NCBI GenBank assembly: GCA_902581145.1
Contig: CACHNE010000005.1
Location: forward strand, 16,616 to 80,615
Direction of reading: 5' to 3'
DNA: 64,000 nt
Origin: an uncultured Bacteroidota bacterium
Lineage (GTDB): Bacteria > Bacteroidota > Bacteroidia > Flavobacteriales > Flavobacteriaceae
The position numbers were made by a program, and so were the translations under genes. The notes beneath the pieces are model-generated. The model was not told where the DNA came from and made no database searches. It was given only the letters and a program-made list of their open reading frames with translations. Shown here piece after piece: positions 9,784 to 21,392 of this stretch; the first letter of the stretch is position 1, and every line of letters starts with the position of its first letter.

Positions 9784-11181
9784 ATGAAAAAATTTAGATT
9801 AAAGACATATAAAAAGAAATTTTTAGTAGACACAATTACGCCTGTAAGCGTTTATTTAAGAATTAGAGATAAATATCCTAATAGCCTTCTCTTAGAGAGT
9901 AGCGATTACAACTCAAATAATAACAGTTTCTCATATATATGCTTTAATCAGATTGCATCTTTTGAAGTTTTTGAAGATATTCTATCAACGAAATTTCCTG
10001 ACAAGTCAAACAATGAAATTTCTTGCTCTAAAGAAAATTTAATCATTGAACTGCAAAATTTCATAAATCGATTTAAAGTTGAATCTTCTGAATTACCATT
10101 CATTAGCAACGGTCTTTTTGGATACACCTCTTATGATGCTGTAAAATATTTTGAGGATATAGAAATTAGTGTGAAAGATGATTCAGTAAAAATTCCTGAT
10201 ATGTATTATGGTATTTATAAAAATATTATTGCAATTAATCATTTCAAGAACGAGGCATATATTTTTTGTCATTCTTCAGATGAGCAAAATAATATTGACA
10301 AAATATATCAACTTATAAAAGTATCTAGTTCAAGTAATTATAAATTTAATTCTATTGATGATATAAATTCAAATCTAACTGACAAAGAATTTATAAAACA
10401 AGTTAATTACGCCAAGAATCATTGTAAAAGGGGAGACGTTTTTCAACTGGTTTTATCTAGGCGATTTTCTCAAAAATTTTCTGGAGATGACTTCAATGTA
10501 TACAGAGCACTAAGAAGTATAAACCCCTCTCCATACTTATTTTATTTTGATTATGGAGGTTACAAAATTTTTGGTAGTTCACCGGAAGCCCAACTTGTTA
10601 TCAAGGAAAAGTTAGCTGAAATTCACCCTATCGCAGGTACTTTTAAAAGAACTGGAAATGAAACAGAGGATAAAATACTTGCTGAAAAATTGCTAAATGA
10701 CCCAAAAGAAGGAAGTGAGCATGTTATGTTAGTCGATCTAGCTAGAAATGATTTAAGTAGGAATTGTCAGCTTGTTAAGGTTGAAAAATTTAAAGAAGTT
10801 CAATATTTCTCTCATGTTATTCATTTAGTAAGTAAAGTCACAGGTAAGCTGGATAACAATGATAAAAATTTAAAAATAATTGCAGACACTTTTCCTGCTG
10901 GAACTCTTTCTGGAGCACCAAAACACATGGCTATGACATTAATCGAAAAATATGAAAAAACTAATAGAGGATATTATGGAGGTGCAATAGGAATATTAGA
11001 TTTCAATGGGGATTTTAATCATGCTATAATGATAAGAACTTTCCTAAGTAAAAATAACTTTTTGTATTGGCAAGCAGGTGCTGGGATCGTAGATAAGTCT
11101 GATGAAAATAATGAATTACAAGAGGTTTATAATAAATTAAATGCATTAACAAAGTCAATTAAAATGGCTGATAAATTATAA
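9784..11181 (+). CDS. trpE: Anthranilate synthase component I
   Basis: Chorismate-binding motifs GDVFQLVLSRRFSQKF, FGSSPEAQL, HPIAGTFKRTGNETED, PAGTLSGAPK; first gene of the trp operon. Confidence 0.96.
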   Translation: MKKFRLKTYKKKFLVDTITPVSVYLRIRDKYPNSLLLESSDYNSNNNSFSYICFNQIASFEVFEDILSTKFPDKSNNEISCSKENLIIELQNFINRFKVESSELPFISNGLFGYTSYDAVKYFEDIEISVKDDSVKIPDMYYGIYKNIIAINHFKNEAYIFCHSSDEQNNIDKIYQLIKVSSSSNYKFNSIDDINSNLTDKEFIKQVNYAKNHCKRGDVFQLVLSRRFSQKFSGDDFNVYRALRSINPSPYLFYFDYGGYKIFGSSPEAQLVIKEKLAEIHPIAGTFKRTGNETEDKILAEKLLNDPKEGSEHVMLVDLARNDLSRNCQLVKVEKFKEVQYFSHVIHLVSKVTGKLDNNDKNLKIIADTFPAGTLSGAPKHMAMTLIEKYEKTNRGYYGGAIGILDFNGDFNHAIMIRTFLSKNNFLYWQAGAGIVDKSDENNELQEVYNKLNALTKSIKMADKL

Positions 11182-11182
11182 A

Positions 11183-11746
11183 ATGAATAAGGTTTTAGTA
11201 ATAGATAATTACGATAGTTTTACTTATAATTTGGTACACCTAATTAAGGAAATGAATTATGATGTAACCGTTGTTAGAAATGATAAATTTGATTTAGATG
11301 ATATCTCAAAATTTGATAAAATTTTATTATCGCCTGGCCCTGGGATTCCCGACGAGTCAGGTCTATTGAAAAAAGTAATTGAAAAGTATGGTCCAACAAA
11401 AAGTATTCTTGGAATATGTCTTGGCCAACAAGCTATCGCTGAAGTTTATGGTGGATCTTTGAAAAACTTAGATGAAGTATTTCACGGAATTTCATCTAAC
11501 ATAAACCTTTGTGTAAAAGACGAATCAATTTTTCATGGAATCAAAAATAATTTTCAGGCAGCTAGGTATCATTCATGGGTCGTAGACAATATTTCTGATG
11601 AACTTGAAATAACATCTGTCGATGACAATAATCAAATTATGTCGATAAGACACACCCAATATGACGTTAAGGGAGTTCAGTTTCATCCTGAATCTATTTT
11701 AACCCCCTATGGAAAAAAAATTATAGAAAACTGGATTAATAACTAA
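11183..11746 (+). CDS. trpG: Anthranilate synthase component II
   Basis: DNYDSFTYNLVH, LSPGPGIP, GICLGQQAI, GVQFHPESI. Confidence 0.97.
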   Translation: MNKVLVIDNYDSFTYNLVHLIKEMNYDVTVVRNDKFDLDDISKFDKILLSPGPGIPDESGLLKKVIEKYGPTKSILGICLGQQAIAEVYGGSLKNLDEVFHGISSNINLCVKDESIFHGIKNNFQAARYHSWVVDNISDELEITSVDDNNQIMSIRHTQYDVKGVQFHPESILTPYGKKIIENWINN

Positions 11747-11747
11747 A

Positions 11748-12743
11748 ATGAAAGAAATTTTAACAAGATTAATAAATCATGAAAATTTAGATGAAAAAGA
11801 ATCTAAAGAAATTCTTATTGATATTTCAATGGGAAAATATAATCACGAACAGGTTGCTTCTTTTTTGACAGTTTTTATGTTAAGAAGAACATCAACAAAT
11901 GAGCTTATTGGATTTAGAGATGCATTGCTAGAATTATGTGTAAAATTGGATTTTAGTGATTTTGAAACCATTGATTTGTGTGGTACCGGGGGTGATAATA
12001 AAAACACATTTAATATCTCTACCTTGTCATCTTTTGTTACAGCTGGTGCAGGAATTCATGTTGCAAAACATGGTAATTATTCTGTTTCTTCAGCTTGTGG
12101 CTCATCCAATGTGTTAGAGTATTTTGGTATAAAATTTACAAATGAAGAAGACTATTTAAAAACCTGTTTAAATAAGGCTCATATTTGTATCTTACATGCC
12201 CCATTATTTCATCCTGCTATGAAAAATGTTGCACCTGTGAGGAAGGCACTTGGAATGAAAACATTTTTTAATATTTTAGGTCCATTGGTAAATCCTTGTC
12301 GACCAAATAATCAACTTGTTGGTGTATATGGATTGGATATTCTAAGACTTTATAAATCTGTTTTTGAAACAACTAACGGATTTAAGTATTCAATTGTCCA
12401 TTCTTTAGACGGCTACGATGAAATTTCATTAACAGGATATTCAAAAATTGTTTCAAATAATAATGAGTTATTAATAAAACCTAAAGATTTTGATTCAAAG
12501 ATAATTTCCCCTGAAAAAATCTTTGGTGGTAATACTATTGAGCAAGCTGCTTCAATTTTTCTTGATGTTTTAAATTTGAGATCTACGAAAGAGCAAACTG
12601 ATGTGGTTCTTGCAAACTCTGCTTTGGCAATTTCTACTGCAAAGGAAATTGGAATTTCTGAAGCTTTTGACTTAGCAAAAGACTCATTATTTAGTAAAAA
12701 AGCCCTTAAATCATTTAACACATTAATTGAACTAAGTAAATGA
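11748..12743 (+). CDS. trpD: Anthranilate phosphoribosyltransferase
   Basis: DLCGTGGDNKNTFNIST, KHGNYSVSSACGS, FNILGPLVNP. Confidence 0.97.
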   Translation: MKEILTRLINHENLDEKESKEILIDISMGKYNHEQVASFLTVFMLRRTSTNELIGFRDALLELCVKLDFSDFETIDLCGTGGDNKNTFNISTLSSFVTAGAGIHVAKHGNYSVSSACGSSNVLEYFGIKFTNEEDYLKTCLNKAHICILHAPLFHPAMKNVAPVRKALGMKTFFNILGPLVNPCRPNNQLVGVYGLDILRLYKSVFETTNGFKYSIVHSLDGYDEISLTGYSKIVSNNNELLIKPKDFDSKIISPEKIFGGNTIEQAASIFLDVLNLRSTKEQTDVVLANSALAISTAKEIGISEAFDLAKDSLFSKKALKSFNTLIELSK

Positions 12744-13525
12744 ATGTTTTGAATAAAATAATTCGTCACAAAAAAAATGAGATAAGCCATCTCAAACTAA
12801 ATTACTCTACAAGTCAATTAGAGTCTTCTTTATTTTTTGATAGAGAAACTATTTCTTTAAAAAGCAAATTAAAATCAAGCAGCTCTGGAATAATTGCAGA
12901 GCATAAAAGAAAATCTCCATCAAAAGATATCATCAACAATAAACTAAAAATACAAGAGGTTATTAGCGGATATCAAGATGCAGGAGTTTGTGGAATTTCA
13001 GTTCTAACAGACTTTGATTTCTTTGGTGGGACAAATGATGATTTAAAAATTGCTAGAGAAATTTTTGAAGGACCAATTTTAAGAAAAGATTTTATTTTAG
13101 ATGAATTTCAAATTGTTGAATCAAAATCATTAGGCGCTGATGTAATTTTATTAATCGCTTCAGTTTTAAGTAAACAGGAAATTTTCAAGTTGTCCAAGCT
13201 AGCTAATGAGTTGCATCTAGAAGTCTTGGCAGAAATTCATAATGAGAATGAACTAGAAAAGGTAATGAATCCATATATAGATTTAATCGGAGTGAATAAT
13301 AGGGATTTAAAAATATTTAAAACAGATATAAACATCTCAAAAAAAATCTCAAAAAAAATTCCTAATGATTTTTTAAAGATTTCAGAGAGTGGAATTGACA
13401 ATTATAATACCGTCAAAGATTTAAGGAAATATGGATTCAATGGTTTTTTAATTGGAGAAAATTTTATGAAAACAATAAATCCAGGCTTAGCTGCAAGGGA
13501 GTTTATAAAAAAAATTGAAATATGA
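12740..13525 (+). CDS. trpC: Indole-3-glycerol phosphate synthase
   Basis: IIAEHKRKSPSK, ILRKDFILDEFQI, IGVNNRDLKIF, ISESGI. Confidence 0.96.
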   Translation: MNVLNKIIRHKKNEISHLKLNYSTSQLESSLFFDRETISLKSKLKSSSSGIIAEHKRKSPSKDIINNKLKIQEVISGYQDAGVCGISVLTDFDFFGGTNDDLKIAREIFEGPILRKDFILDEFQIVESKSLGADVILLIASVLSKQEIFKLSKLANELHLEVLAEIHNENELEKVMNPYIDLIGVNNRDLKIFKTDINISKKISKKIPNDFLKISESGIDNYNTVKDLRKYGFNGFLIGENFMKTINPGLAAREFIKKIEI

Positions 13526-14130
13526 AATTAAAAATATGTGGCATGAAATATAATGATAATATCAGATTAATTTCAAAATTAAATCCTGATTATATGGGTT
13601 TTATATTTTACAATAAATCAAAAAGATTTTTCGATAATGAACCAATACCAAGGGTTAATAATAACATTAAAAAAGTAGGTGTTTTTGTTGATCCTGAAAT
13701 TGAATACCTAAACTTTATTATTAAAAAAAATAATTTAGATATGGTGCAATTACATGGAAATGAGAAACCTGATTTTATATCACAAATTCGAGGTGTTAAA
13801 ATAATAAAAGCCTTTTCAATTGATAAAAATTTCAATTTTAATTCAATCGAAAATTATATGAAATGCGATTATTTTCTTTTTGATACAAAAGGAAAATTTC
13901 CGGGTGGTAATGGAATATCTTTTGACTGGAAAATTTTAACAAACTATAAATTTAATAAACCATATTTCTTAAGTGGTGGTATAGGTTTACACAATATAAA
14001 GGAACTAAAAGACTTTTTTAGTTCAACAATTTCAAAATACTGTTTTGCATTAGATATTAATAGTCACTTTGAAATTGAGTATGCAAAAAAAGATTATGAA
14101 TTAATTAAAAATTTTAAAAATGAGCTATAA
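13522..14130 (+). CDS. trpF: Phosphoribosylanthranilate isomerase
   Basis: [38 protein letters not shown]. Confidence 0.95.
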   Translation: MKLKICGMKYNDNIRLISKLNPDYMGFIFYNKSKRFFDNEPIPRVNNNIKKVGVFVDPEIEYLNFIIKKNNLDMVQLHGNEKPDFISQIRGVKIIKAFSIDKNFNFNSIENYMKCDYFLFDTKGKFPGGNGISFDWKILTNYKFNKPYFLSGGIGLHNIKELKDFFSSTISKYCFALDINSHFEIEYAKKDYELIKNFKNEL

Positions 14131-15301
14131 TGTAAATTTTAAAGGTTACTATGGAGATTTTGGAGGTGCATATATTCCAGAAATGCTCTTACATAATATT
14201 GACGAGCTTAAAAAAAATTATATTAAAATAATGAGTGATGATAGTTTTCAGCAAGAATTTAATCAATTGCTTAAAGACTATGTTGGCAGGCCATCTCCGC
14301 TATATTTTTCAAAAAATTTATCTGAAAAATATTCAGCTAAAATATATTTAAAAAGAGAAGATCTAAATCACACAGGAGCTCATAAAATTAACAATACAAT
14401 AGGACAAATAATCCTTGCAAAAAGATTAAATAAATCGCGGATTATTGCTGAAACTGGAGCAGGACAACATGGAGTGGCTACAGCAACAGTTTGTGCTTTA
14501 ATGGGTTTAAAATGTATCGTATATATGGGTGCTACTGATGTAAAAAGACAGGCCCCAAATGTTGCAAGAATGAAAATGTTAGGTGCTGATGTCATACCTG
14601 TAAAATCCGGAAGTTCAACCTTAAAAGATGCGACAAATGAAGCAATGAGAGACTGGATTAACAATCCAATTGATACTCATTATATTGTTGGGAGCGTTGT
14701 TGGACCGCATCCTTTTCCTGACATGGTTGCTAGATTCCAGTCTGTTATTTCAAAAGAGATAAAAGAGCAACTTCTTTTAGTTGAAGGAAGAAATTATCCA
14801 GATTATTTAATCGCCTGTGTAGGTGGAGGAAGTAATGCCGCAGGAACGTTTTATGATTATTTGGATGATGAAAGAGTGAAAATTATTTGTGTTGAGGCAT
14901 CTGGAAAAGGAGTGAATTCTGGAAAATCAGCTGCGACTACAAAATTGGGTAAAACGGGAATTATACATGGTAGCAAGACATTACTTATGCAAACAGATGA
15001 TGGTCAAATTACCGAACCCTATTCAATTTCAGCTGGATTAGATTATCCAGGAATAGGGCCTATGCATGCTAATTTATTTACCACGGGAAGAGGAGAGTTT
15101 ATTTCAATTGATGATGATGAGGCAATGTCAGCTGGTTTGCAATTGTCACAACTTGAAGGAATTATTCCTGCTATTGAAACCTCGCATGCTTTAGCAGTAT
15201 TTGATCATAAAAAATTTAATTCGACTGATATAATTGTTCTAAACCTTTCAGGTAGAGGTGATAAAGATCTAGAGAATTATATAAATTATTTTAATATATA
15301 A
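14120..15301 (+). CDS. trpB: Tryptophan synthase beta chain
   Basis: [47 protein letters not shown]. Confidence 0.98.
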   Translation: MSYNVNFKGYYGDFGGAYIPEMLLHNIDELKKNYIKIMSDDSFQQEFNQLLKDYVGRPSPLYFSKNLSEKYSAKIYLKREDLNHTGAHKINNTIGQIILAKRLNKSRIIAETGAGQHGVATATVCALMGLKCIVYMGATDVKRQAPNVARMKMLGADVIPVKSGSSTLKDATNEAMRDWINNPIDTHYIVGSVVGPHPFPDMVARFQSVISKEIKEQLLLVEGRNYPDYLIACVGGGSNAAGTFYDYLDDERVKIICVEASGKGVNSGKSAATTKLGKTGIIHGSKTLLMQTDDGQITEPYSISAGLDYPGIGPMHANLFTTGRGEFISIDDDEAMSAGLQLSQLEGIIPAIETSHALAVFDHKKFNSTDIIVLNLSGRGDKDLENYINYFNI

Positions 15302-16071
15302 TGAACAGAATTAGCAAAACCCTTAAAGAAAAAGACAATATTTTGTCAATATATTTTACTGCAGGATTTCCTGAATTAAATAGTACAATTGAAATAATTG
15401 AAAATTTAGTTTCTGCTGGTGTGGATATGATTGAAATTGGTTTACCATTTAGCGATCCATTAGCTGATGGTGAGACTATTCAGATGAGTTCAAAAATTGC
15501 ATTAGATAATGGAATATCAACAAATATTTTATTTGAACAACTCAAAGAAATTAGAAATAATGTCAGTATTCCTTTAATAATTATGGGGTATTTCAATCCT
15601 ATTTTCCAATTTGGAGTTGATGAATTTTGTAAAAAGTGCAATGAAATTGGAATTGATGGCTTGATAATTCCCGACTTACCAATTGATATTTACCTCTCAA
15701 ATTATAAAAGAATTTTTGAGAAAAATCAACTTCAAAATATATTTTTAATAACTCCACAAACCAGTAAAGAAAGAATAGAATACATAGATAATAACAGTAA
15801 TGGATTTCTATATGTAGTCAGTTCATCAAGTATAACTGGCTCCACAAATAAATTTGATAAAAACAGTATAAATTACTTCAGAAAATTAGAAAAAATGAAT
15901 TTATCTAATCCTAAAATTATTGGTTTTGGAATTTCAAATAATGAAAATTTCTCAATTGCTAGTAAATACTCAAAGGGTTGTATTGTGGGCAGTGCGTTTA
16001 TTAAATATATTCAAACTAATGGAATTAAATCTGTAGGAAAATTTATCAATGAGATTAAAATTGGAAATTAA
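15301..16071 (+). CDS. trpA: Tryptophan synthase alpha chain
   Basis: FTAGFPELNSTI, MIEIGLPFSDPLADGETIQ, DGLIIPDLP, GFGIS. Confidence 0.97.
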   Translation: MNRISKTLKEKDNILSIYFTAGFPELNSTIEIIENLVSAGVDMIEIGLPFSDPLADGETIQMSSKIALDNGISTNILFEQLKEIRNNVSIPLIIMGYFNPIFQFGVDEFCKKCNEIGIDGLIIPDLPIDIYLSNYKRIFEKNQLQNIFLITPQTSKERIEYIDNNSNGFLYVVSSSSITGSTNKFDKNSINYFRKLEKMNLSNPKIIGFGISNNENFSIASKYSKGCIVGSAFIKYIQTNGIKSVGKFINEIKIGN

Positions 16072-17300
16072 TTTCTTAGTTTAAAATCATTTAGTATTAT
16101 TTCAACAGCACCCTTTTTTTTATTAAAATACTCTGTACATTTTTTTGACATTTCTAGTAATAAATTTTCATTGTCGATAAGTGATTCACACGCACTATAA
16201 AATTCATTATAATCTGAAACACTAATCATATTTCCGTTTTTAATCATCTCTTTTGCCTCGTCAAATTTTTGATAGTTTTTTCCGATAATTATCGGCTTAG
16301 AAAAGTATGCAGGCTCCAAAGTATTATGTAATCCTTTTTTACCCATACCACCCCCTACATAAGAAATTGAACTGTAATTGTAAAGAGACGACAACATACC
16401 TATATTATCAACTATTAAGCAGGAGAATTCTTTCAAATTAGTTTTTAATTTAATTTTTGAATAAAGAATTGATTTATCTCCTAAATATTTTTTTATCCTC
16501 AGAGGGTTTTTAGAAATTTCATGAGGAGCAATAATATATTTTATTTTTCTCTCGGACTTTTTAATATAACGTAAGATTATGTCTTCATCTTCCCTCCATG
16601 TACTACCAAATACAATACATTTCTTATTATCTATAAATTTCTTGATATTTTCAGAAGTTTTTTTCGTTAATTTTGGAATATCAGCATCAAATCTTAAATC
16701 ACCACAAACGATTGTATTTTGATTTCCGATAGATTCAATTACTTTTTTAGATTTTTTGTTTAATGTATAAATTGTATCAAACTGGTTAATCCCTAAATTT
16801 ATTTTTAAAAGTTTTTTCAAGAAATTTGTTCTAAAATTACCACCCACAGAATAAACCTTTGACCCATTCAGTTTGGCATGTTTAATATAATTTGGCCAAA
16901 CTTCATTTTTAATAAAAAATGTAGCTGTTGGTTTAATTATATTATAAAATTTAACACAATTTTTATTTGATGCCAGAGGAAGATATATAATACAATCAAA
17001 TAAATCATTTTCTATATTTTCGTAACCTGACGGAGAAATGAACGAAAGTAAAAACTTGTGATTTTCAAATCTCTTTTTAAGATTCTCGATTAACTTTTTT
17101 GATAGCAAATACTCTCCGTGAGATGCACAGTGAATATGTATAATCCTGTCACCTTTCTTAAAACAAATATTCAGTTTTTTAAAGCAATTTTTTCTCCCGA
17201 TTATTCCTTTTTCAATTTTATTTGAAAAAGGGGCACAGATGTATAATAGAGCTTCAAATATTTTAATTAATAGAGAGTTAATATTATAAATTTTAAACAA
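16068..17300 (-). CDS. waaA: 3-deoxy-D-manno-octulosonic acid transferase
   Basis: IHIHCASHGEYLLSKKLIENL, NEVWPNYIKHAK, VFGSTWREDED, YVGGGMGKKGLHNTLEPA. Confidence 0.92.
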   Translation of the reverse strand: MFKIYNINSLLIKIFEALLYICAPFSNKIEKGIIGRKNCFKKLNICFKKGDRIIHIHCASHGEYLLSKKLIENLKKRFENHKFLLSFISPSGYENIENDLFDCIIYLPLASNKNCVKFYNIIKPTATFFIKNEVWPNYIKHAKLNGSKVYSVGGNFRTNFLKKLLKINLGINQFDTIYTLNKKSKKVIESIGNQNTIVCGDLRFDADIPKLTKKTSENIKKFIDNKKCIVFGSTWREDEDIILRYIKKSERKIKYIIAPHEISKNPLRIKKYLGDKSILYSKIKLKTNLKEFSCLIVDNIGMLSSLYNYSSISYVGGGMGKKGLHNTLEPAYFSKPIIIGKNYQKFDEAKEMIKNGNMISVSDYNEFYSACESLIDNENLLLEMSKKCTEYFNKKKGAVEIILNDFKLRN

Positions 17301-17350
17301 AAGTAACCAAAAATAAATATTATATTAGTTAGTCCTTAATCAATGTTATT

Positions 17351-18625
17351 ATGAAAAAATTATTATTCATATTTTTATTTATTCCCTTAATAATTAATGC
17401 TCAGGACTATTACTTACATGCAGGTAAGTTATTTGATTCAAAAGATGGAAAAATTTTAAAAAATATGACCATAATTGTCACGGGAAAAAAAATTAAAGCC
17501 GTAAAAAAAGGTTTTGAATATCCAAAAAATGATACTGATATAGTAATTGATTTAAAGGATTCTACTGTAATGCCAGGATTTATCGATTTACATGTTCATA
17601 TAGAAAGCGAATATAATCCTGAAAAATATCTTAATGAATTTACCGCTGAAGAATCAGAAATAGCTTTTAGCTCTTTAAAATTTGCAAAGCGAACTTTAAT
17701 GGCTGGATTCACAACAGTCAGAGATTTAGGGGGGAGTGGAGTAAATATTTCATTAAGAAATGCTATAAATAAAGGTGAAGTTGATGGCCCACGAATTTTT
17801 ACAGCTGGTAAGGCTATTGGAACAACAGGTGGTCATGCTGATCCTACTAATGGTTGGAAAAAAAATATTGCCGGAAATCCGGGTCCTAGTGAAGGAGTTA
17901 TAAACGGAACAGATGATGCGAGAAAAGCGGTTCGTCAACGCTACAAGAATGGAGCAGATGTTATTAAGATTACTGCTACTGGAGGTGTGATGAGCATTGC
18001 AAAAAATGGTCAGAATCCACAGTTTACAATTGAGGAGATAAAGGCAATATGTGAAACTGCTAAAGATTATGATATGATAGTTGCAGCTCATGCTCATGGT
18101 GATGAAGGAATTCAAAGAGCGGTGAAGGGTGGAGTAAATACAATTGAACATGGAACCTTATTGAGCGAAAAGTCAATGGAATTAATGAAGCAATATGGCA
18201 CTTATTATGTACCAACAATTACAGCTGGTAAAGAAGTAGCATCCAAAGCAAAAATTGCTGGATACTATGACGAGTTGGTTGTTCCAAAAGCATTAGCAAT
18301 AGGACCAAAAATTCAAAGTACTACAGCTAAAGCATACAAGGCTGGTGTCAATATCGCATTTGGTTCAGATGCAGGTGTTTTTCCACATGGGGAAAATGCA
18401 AAAGAATTTAGATATATGAATGAAGCTGGTATTCCTATTATTGAATGTCTTCAGGCAGCAACAATTGTAAATTCAAAAATTCTATCAATGGAATCTGAAA
18501 TAGGTCAAATAAAAAAAGGTTTTATTGCAGATATTGTAGCAACTAAAATCAACCCAATTGATGACATTACGTCTTTGGAGAATGTACAATTTGTAATGAA
18601 GGAAGGTAAAATTTATAAAAATTAA
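17351..18625 (+). CDS. Secreted amidohydrolase (imidazolonepropionase/Xaa-Pro dipeptidase-like)
   Basis: Signal peptide; VMPGFIDLHVHIESEYNP, TTVRDLGGSG, VAAHAHGDEGIQRAVKGGVNTIEHG, AFGSDAGVFPHGENAKEF. Confidence 0.9.
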   Translation: MKKLLFIFLFIPLIINAQDYYLHAGKLFDSKDGKILKNMTIIVTGKKIKAVKKGFEYPKNDTDIVIDLKDSTVMPGFIDLHVHIESEYNPEKYLNEFTAEESEIAFSSLKFAKRTLMAGFTTVRDLGGSGVNISLRNAINKGEVDGPRIFTAGKAIGTTGGHADPTNGWKKNIAGNPGPSEGVINGTDDARKAVRQRYKNGADVIKITATGGVMSIAKNGQNPQFTIEEIKAICETAKDYDMIVAAHAHGDEGIQRAVKGGVNTIEHGTLLSEKSMELMKQYGTYYVPTITAGKEVASKAKIAGYYDELVVPKALAIGPKIQSTTAKAYKAGVNIAFGSDAGVFPHGENAKEFRYMNEAGIPIIECLQAATIVNSKILSMESEIGQIKKGFIADIVATKINPIDDITSLENVQFVMKEGKIYKN

Positions 18626-19107
18626 TGTTTCTTTTTAAAGCTAGAAATCAAAATTAAAATCATTCCGATTGTAACAGATAAGTCAGCAATATTAAAAATT
18701 CCTGTTTTAAAAAACTCAAAATTTAAATAAAGAAAGTCTGTAACTGATCCGTAGACGATTCTATCAAAAATATTACCGATTCCACCTCCAATTATTAATG
18801 AAAATCCGATAATTGATGTTTTGTCCAACGATTTCTCCAAGTAAGTATAAACAGTTATGCCAACCAAAACTATAACAGGTACAACAATTAACAATAAGAC
18901 CCGTAGTGTTTCTGGTAATTCACTACCCATTCCTAAAAATGCTCCAGTGTTTTCAACTTTTATTAATGTGAATATATCCCCAACAATACTTGTTTCTATA
19001 TAACTTTCAAAGTTATTTCTTACCCAAACTTTTGAAATTTGATCAAAGGCAATAGCTAATAAAACAATTATTGATATTAATATGTTCCGTTTTCTTCTAT
19101 CAATCAT
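18622..19107 (-). CDS. lspA: Lipoprotein signal peptidase
   Basis: AFDQISKVWVRNNF, VENTGAFLGMG, GGGIGNIFDRIVYGSVTDFLYLNF, FNIADLSVTIG. Confidence 0.96.
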   Translation of the reverse strand: MIDRRKRNILISIIVLLAIAFDQISKVWVRNNFESYIETSIVGDIFTLIKVENTGAFLGMGSELPETLRVLLLIVVPVIVLVGITVYTYLEKSLDKTSIIGFSLIIGGGIGNIFDRIVYGSVTDFLYLNFEFFKTGIFNIADLSVTIGMILILISSFKKKH

Positions 19108-19990
19108 TTTCTAAATTTAGTGAACCTGCCTCAATATCCCTATTAATTTTCCTTACCAAACCTTGTAAAACTTTTCCGGGTCCAACTTCTATAAATTCAC
19201 TTGCACCATCATTAATCATATTATTGATTGATTGGGTCCATCTCACAGGGCTAGTGAGTTGAGAAATTAAATTTTCTTTTATTTCATTTTCAGTTGATAA
19301 AGCAAGCCCACCAACATTTTGGTATATTGGACAAATTGGATTTGAAAAAAGGGTTTTATTGATAACATCTTCTAGTTCTTTTTTTGCTTCTTCCATTAGA
19401 GGAGAATGAAATGCTCCACCAACAGGTAAAACTAGGGCTCGTCTTGCTCCAATTTCTTTTAATTTATCACATGCTATTTCTATAGAGTTTAATTCTCCTG
19501 AAATAACCAATTGTCCTGGACAATTATAATTCGCTGCCACAACAGTTCCATTAATTTCTTCACAAACCCTTTCAACAATATTATCTTCAAGACCCAAAAC
19601 AGCTGCCATTGTCCCCGGATTATTTTCACAAGCTTTTTGCATAGCATTCGCTCTGATTGAAACTAATTTTAAACCATCTTCAAAAGAGATTGATTTATTT
19701 ACAACTAATGCTGAAAATTCTCCTAACGAATGGCCTGCAACCATATCAGGCAATACTCCGTTTTCCTTACTTAAGGCTAATATAACCGAGTGTAAAAAAA
19801 TTGCTGGCTGAGTTACCGAGGTTTGTTTTAAATCTTCAGCAGAACCATTAAACATAATATCACTTATACTAAATCCTAAAATTTCATTTGCAATATTAAA
19901 TAAATCATATGCTGTTTTTGAATTATGAAATAAATCATTACCCATCCCTGGAAATTGAGCTCCCTGTCCCGGAAAAATATATGCTTTCAT
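19100..19990 (-). CDS. fabD: Malonyl-CoA:ACP transacylase
   Basis: FPGQGAQFPGMG, VAGHSLGEFSAL, GGAFHSPLMEEA. Confidence 0.97.
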   Translation of the reverse strand: MKAYIFPGQGAQFPGMGNDLFHNSKTAYDLFNIANEILGFSISDIMFNGSAEDLKQTSVTQPAIFLHSVILALSKENGVLPDMVAGHSLGEFSALVVNKSISFEDGLKLVSIRANAMQKACENNPGTMAAVLGLEDNIVERVCEEINGTVVAANYNCPGQLVISGELNSIEIACDKLKEIGARRALVLPVGGAFHSPLMEEAKKELEDVINKTLFSNPICPIYQNVGGLALSTENEIKENLISQLTSPVRWTQSINNMINDGASEFIEVGPGKVLQGLVRKINRDIEAGSLNLEND

Positions 19991-20487
19991 TATCTAATTT
20001 TAATATAAGTTTTATATGTGAATGAAAACTGATGTCTTTCATCTTTTTCATTAAATTCCTCATGAATAAGTTCCCATTCATTATCATCAATTTTTGGGAA
20101 AAAAGTATCAGCTTTAAATTCTTCATGAACTCTCGTAAGTTCAATTTTATCAACTATGTCCATGGCTAATTTATAAATTTGTCCACCTCCTATAATGAAA
20201 GGATTTTCATCATCACCTGTTACTTTTATTGCATCTTTAAAGTTATTTACAACTGTAACTTCATCAGAAAAAGAAATATTTTTATTTCTAGAGATAACAA
20301 TGTGTTTTCTGTTTGGTAACAAGCCTGGAAATGAATCAAAAGTTTTTCTTCCCATTATGATGCTGTGTCCAGAAGTTAATTTTTTAAATCTTTTTAGGTC
20401 ATTGGGTAAACTCCAAATAAGGTCATTGTCTTTACCAATTGCATTATTTTCAGCAGCAGCAACAATAATAGTAATAGATTTTTTCAT
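19990..20487 (-). CDS. folA: Dihydrofolate reductase
   Basis: IVAAAENNAIGKDNDLIWSLPNDLKRFK, IMGRKTFDSFP, IGGGQIYKLAM. Confidence 0.97.
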   Translation of the reverse strand: MKKSITIIVAAAENNAIGKDNDLIWSLPNDLKRFKKLTSGHSIIMGRKTFDSFPGLLPNRKHIVISRNKNISFSDEVTVVNNFKDAIKVTGDDENPFIIGGGQIYKLAMDIVDKIELTRVHEEFKADTFFPKIDDNEWELIHEEFNEKDERHQFSFTYKTYIKIR

Positions 20488-20496
20488 TAAAATAAA

Positions 20497-21321
20497 TTAA
20501 ACGGCAACTTTACCTTTTATATGCGGATGAGGGTCATAATTTTCTAAAATGAAATCTTCAAATTTAAAGTCAAAAATATTTTTAACCTCATTATTTATTT
20601 TAATAGTTGGTAATTTCCTTGGTTCCCTTGTTAATTGCAATTTCATCTGCTCGAAATGATTGCTATAAATATGCGCATCACCAAATGTATGAATGAAATC
20701 ACCTGGCTCTAAATCGCAAACCTGAGCTATCATAAGGGTTAATAGTGAATAGGAGGCAATATTAAAGGGCACACCCAGAAAGATATCTGCACTTCTTTGA
20801 TATAATTGACATGAAAGTTTACCATTAATAACATGAAATTGAAAAAAAGCATGACAAGGGGGTAAAGCAGCTTTTCCATTAGCAACATTAGTTTCAAATG
20901 ATTTAGAAGTATCAGGTAAAACAGAAGGATTCCAAGCTGAAATCAAGTGCCTTCTGCTACTTGGATTATTTTTTAAATCGTTAATCAAATTTGAAATCTG
21001 ATCAATTCCATCATTATTCCAATTTCTCCATTGAAAACCATAAACTGGGCCAAGGTCACCGTTAGAATCAGCCCACGCGTTCCATATATTTACTCCATTA
21101 TCTTTTAAGTATTTTATGTTTGTGTCACCTTTTAAGAACCATAAAAGTTCATAAATTATTGATTTCATATGAAGTTTTTTGGTTGTAACCATAGGAAATC
21201 CATCCGAAAGATTGAATCTCATTTGATATCCAAACACACTTTTAGTTCCAGTTCCGGTTCTATCTTCTTTAAGTTCTCCATTTTCAAGAACATGTTTAAC
21301 TAAGTCTAAATATTGTTTCAT
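20497..21321 (-). CDS. thyA: Thymidylate synthase
   Basis: [59 protein letters not shown]. Confidence 0.98.
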   Translation of the reverse strand: MKQYLDLVKHVLENGELKEDRTGTGTKSVFGYQMRFNLSDGFPMVTTKKLHMKSIIYELLWFLKGDTNIKYLKDNGVNIWNAWADSNGDLGPVYGFQWRNWNNDGIDQISNLINDLKNNPSSRRHLISAWNPSVLPDTSKSFETNVANGKAALPPCHAFFQFHVINGKLSCQLYQRSADIFLGVPFNIASYSLLTLMIAQVCDLEPGDFIHTFGDAHIYSNHFEQMKLQLTREPRKLPTIKINNEVKNIFDFKFEDFILENYDPHPHIKGKVAV

Positions 21322-21392
21322 AAAATTCAGTTAGTAAAAATAATTAATAGTGAGAATCTTAATTAAAAAGAAAACTAAAAGTTATTAACTTT

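Noticed and set aside
19938-20153. 71-aa minus-strand ORF across the folA/fabD junction
   Set aside because: Out-of-frame overlap with folA and fabD; low-complexity translation, no family features.
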